From Hyphomicrobiales bacterium (GTDB lineage Bacteria > Pseudomonadota > Alphaproteobacteria > Rhizobiales > Devosiaceae), in the NCBI GenBank assembly GCA_027487555.1, contig JAIYDI010000047.1, forward strand, positions 1-64,000: DNA of 64,000 nucleotides, written 5' to 3'. A program made the position numbers and the translations under genes. Each line of letters opens with the position of its first letter. Within the stretch, counting starts at the first letter, position 1. This document shows, in pieces, positions 63,391 to 64,000 of this stretch. Under the pieces are notes generated by a model, which ran no database searches, had not been told where the DNA came from, and worked only from the letters and a program-made list of their open reading frames with translations.

Positions 63391-64000
63391 TTATTCGAGG
63401 CCCCACAGCTTGCGGAAGCCAGACTTGTAGGCGTCACCATAGCCGGTGTCGAACTGCGCCGGGTTGCCGGCATCAGCGATGTTCGACTTGTCGAAGATGT
63501 AGAAGGGCACGTTCAGCGCCTTCGGGCTCGGCAGGCCGCAGGCATCGCGCAGGTGGCCGTCAATGGTGGCATGCGCGATCCAGTCGAGGCTTTCGCCGAT
63601 ATCCATGTCGACTTCACCCGAGTGGATATAGTCGAGCACGAACGGCGTGCCGTTGAAGGTGCCGACCTTCACGTCGCCGGTACGGCCGACAAGACGGATG
63701 GCGGGCACGACGAACTGGGACATCGAGTCGTAGATCGGGATCACGACGTTGATATCCGGGTTGGCCTGGAGCGCGGTCTGAACGCCAGCCTGGATTTTGG
63801 TGCCCCATTCGGTAACGCCGACATTGATCTCCTGCACGATCTTGCCATTGGGCGCGACCTCGGCGAGTTGCTTGGTGAACTCCTCGACCAGCGGAATGGT
63901 CGGCGGCACGTCGCGCGACACGACGATGGCGATCTGCGGGTTGCCGTCGGTGACAACTGTCGCCCAGTTCGCCAGGATGCGGCCGACTTCGCCGAACCCG
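63391..64000 (-). CDS. sugar ABC transporter substrate-binding protein, partial (N-terminus beyond right edge)
   Basis: The C-terminal 202 residues of a periplasmic binding protein of the ribose/galactose class; the frame runs open to the right edge. Visible core: IQAGVQTALQANPDINVVIPIYDSMS (hinge region), VGRTGDVKVGTFNG and HSGEVDMDIGESLDWIAHATIDGHL. The gene directly precedes the ATPase gene, one base apart, completing the importer. The substrate cannot be inferred from this part alone. Confidence 0.85.
   Translation of the reverse strand, partial: GFGEVGRILANWATVVTDGNPQIAIVVSRDVPPTIPLVEEFTKQLAEVAPNGKIVQEINVGVTEWGTKIQAGVQTALQANPDINVVIPIYDSMSQFVVPAIRLVGRTGDVKVGTFNGTPFVLDYIHSGEVDMDIGESLDWIAHATIDGHLRDACGLPSPKALNVPFYIFDKSNIADAGNPAQFDTGYGDAYKSGFRKLWGLE

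Overview
The window is high-GC DNA, densely coded on both strands, with many short overlaps between adjacent genes. Gene content points to a free-living alphaproteobacterium of the Hyphomicrobiales, perhaps Devosia-like: a C-P lyase cluster with the Pho-box type of control, an smo-type polyol ABC system with a mannitol-type dehydrogenase, an Lrp/arginase/ornithine cyclodeaminase unit and a heptose-LPS locus. The assignment rests on gene content and style only. There are no rRNA or tRNA genes, CRISPR arrays, phage genes or transposases.

Layout. (1) 1-4408, minus strand: a chemotaxis operon read STAS protein, cheY, cheA, cheW, MCP (cut by the left edge), every junction an ATGA overlap. (2) 4409-6514: one hypothetical gene in long non-coding stretches that carry a direct repeat and a 15-bp inverted repeat. 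(3) 6515-8758: a GH95 fucosidase. (4) 8768-19617: a phosphonate region, with transporter phnC-D-E-E behind a three-unit Pho box, then C-P lyase genes phnG-H-I-J-K-L plus an acetyltransferase, and divergent phnF with palindromic candidate operators. phnM and phnN are not in the window. (5) 19742-20509: an SDR. (6) 20571-30009: a polyol import and oxidation operon with a fused HAD phosphatase/FGGY pentulose kinase and a SorC-type regulator. (7) 30099-36643: an RpiR regulator divergent from an operon in which two MTHFSD-like proteins bracket an NMT1/THI5-type ABC importer; this is one of two modules here whose substrate I cannot name. (8) 36772-46280: an LPS heptose/glycosyltransferase locus with a sulfotransferase, a methyltransferase and an acyltransferase/acyl-carrier pair. 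(9) 46267-53182: the second orphan module, with a HisD-like dehydrogenase, a TauABC-like importer, a dimethylformamidase-like hydrolase and an SDR. (10) 53200-55743: arginine catabolism (Lrp, arginase, ornithine cyclodeaminase). (11) 55752-56855: a decayed GNAT/acyl-carrier-protein block with several reading-frame lesions. (12) 57327-64000: a TIM-barrel isomerase, a zinc alcohol dehydrogenase, a second HisD/HpsN-like dehydrogenase and a CUT2-type sugar importer cut by the right edge.

How it fits together: the window is mostly a series of substrate-specific scavenging cassettes, each made of an ABC importer, one or two oxidoreductases and a local regulator, separated by an envelope-polysaccharide locus and a motility locus. 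The strongest candidates for something undescribed are the MTHFSD/NMT1/RpiR cassette (30.1-36.6 kb) and the HisD-like/DMFase-like/TauABC cassette (46.3-53.2 kb).
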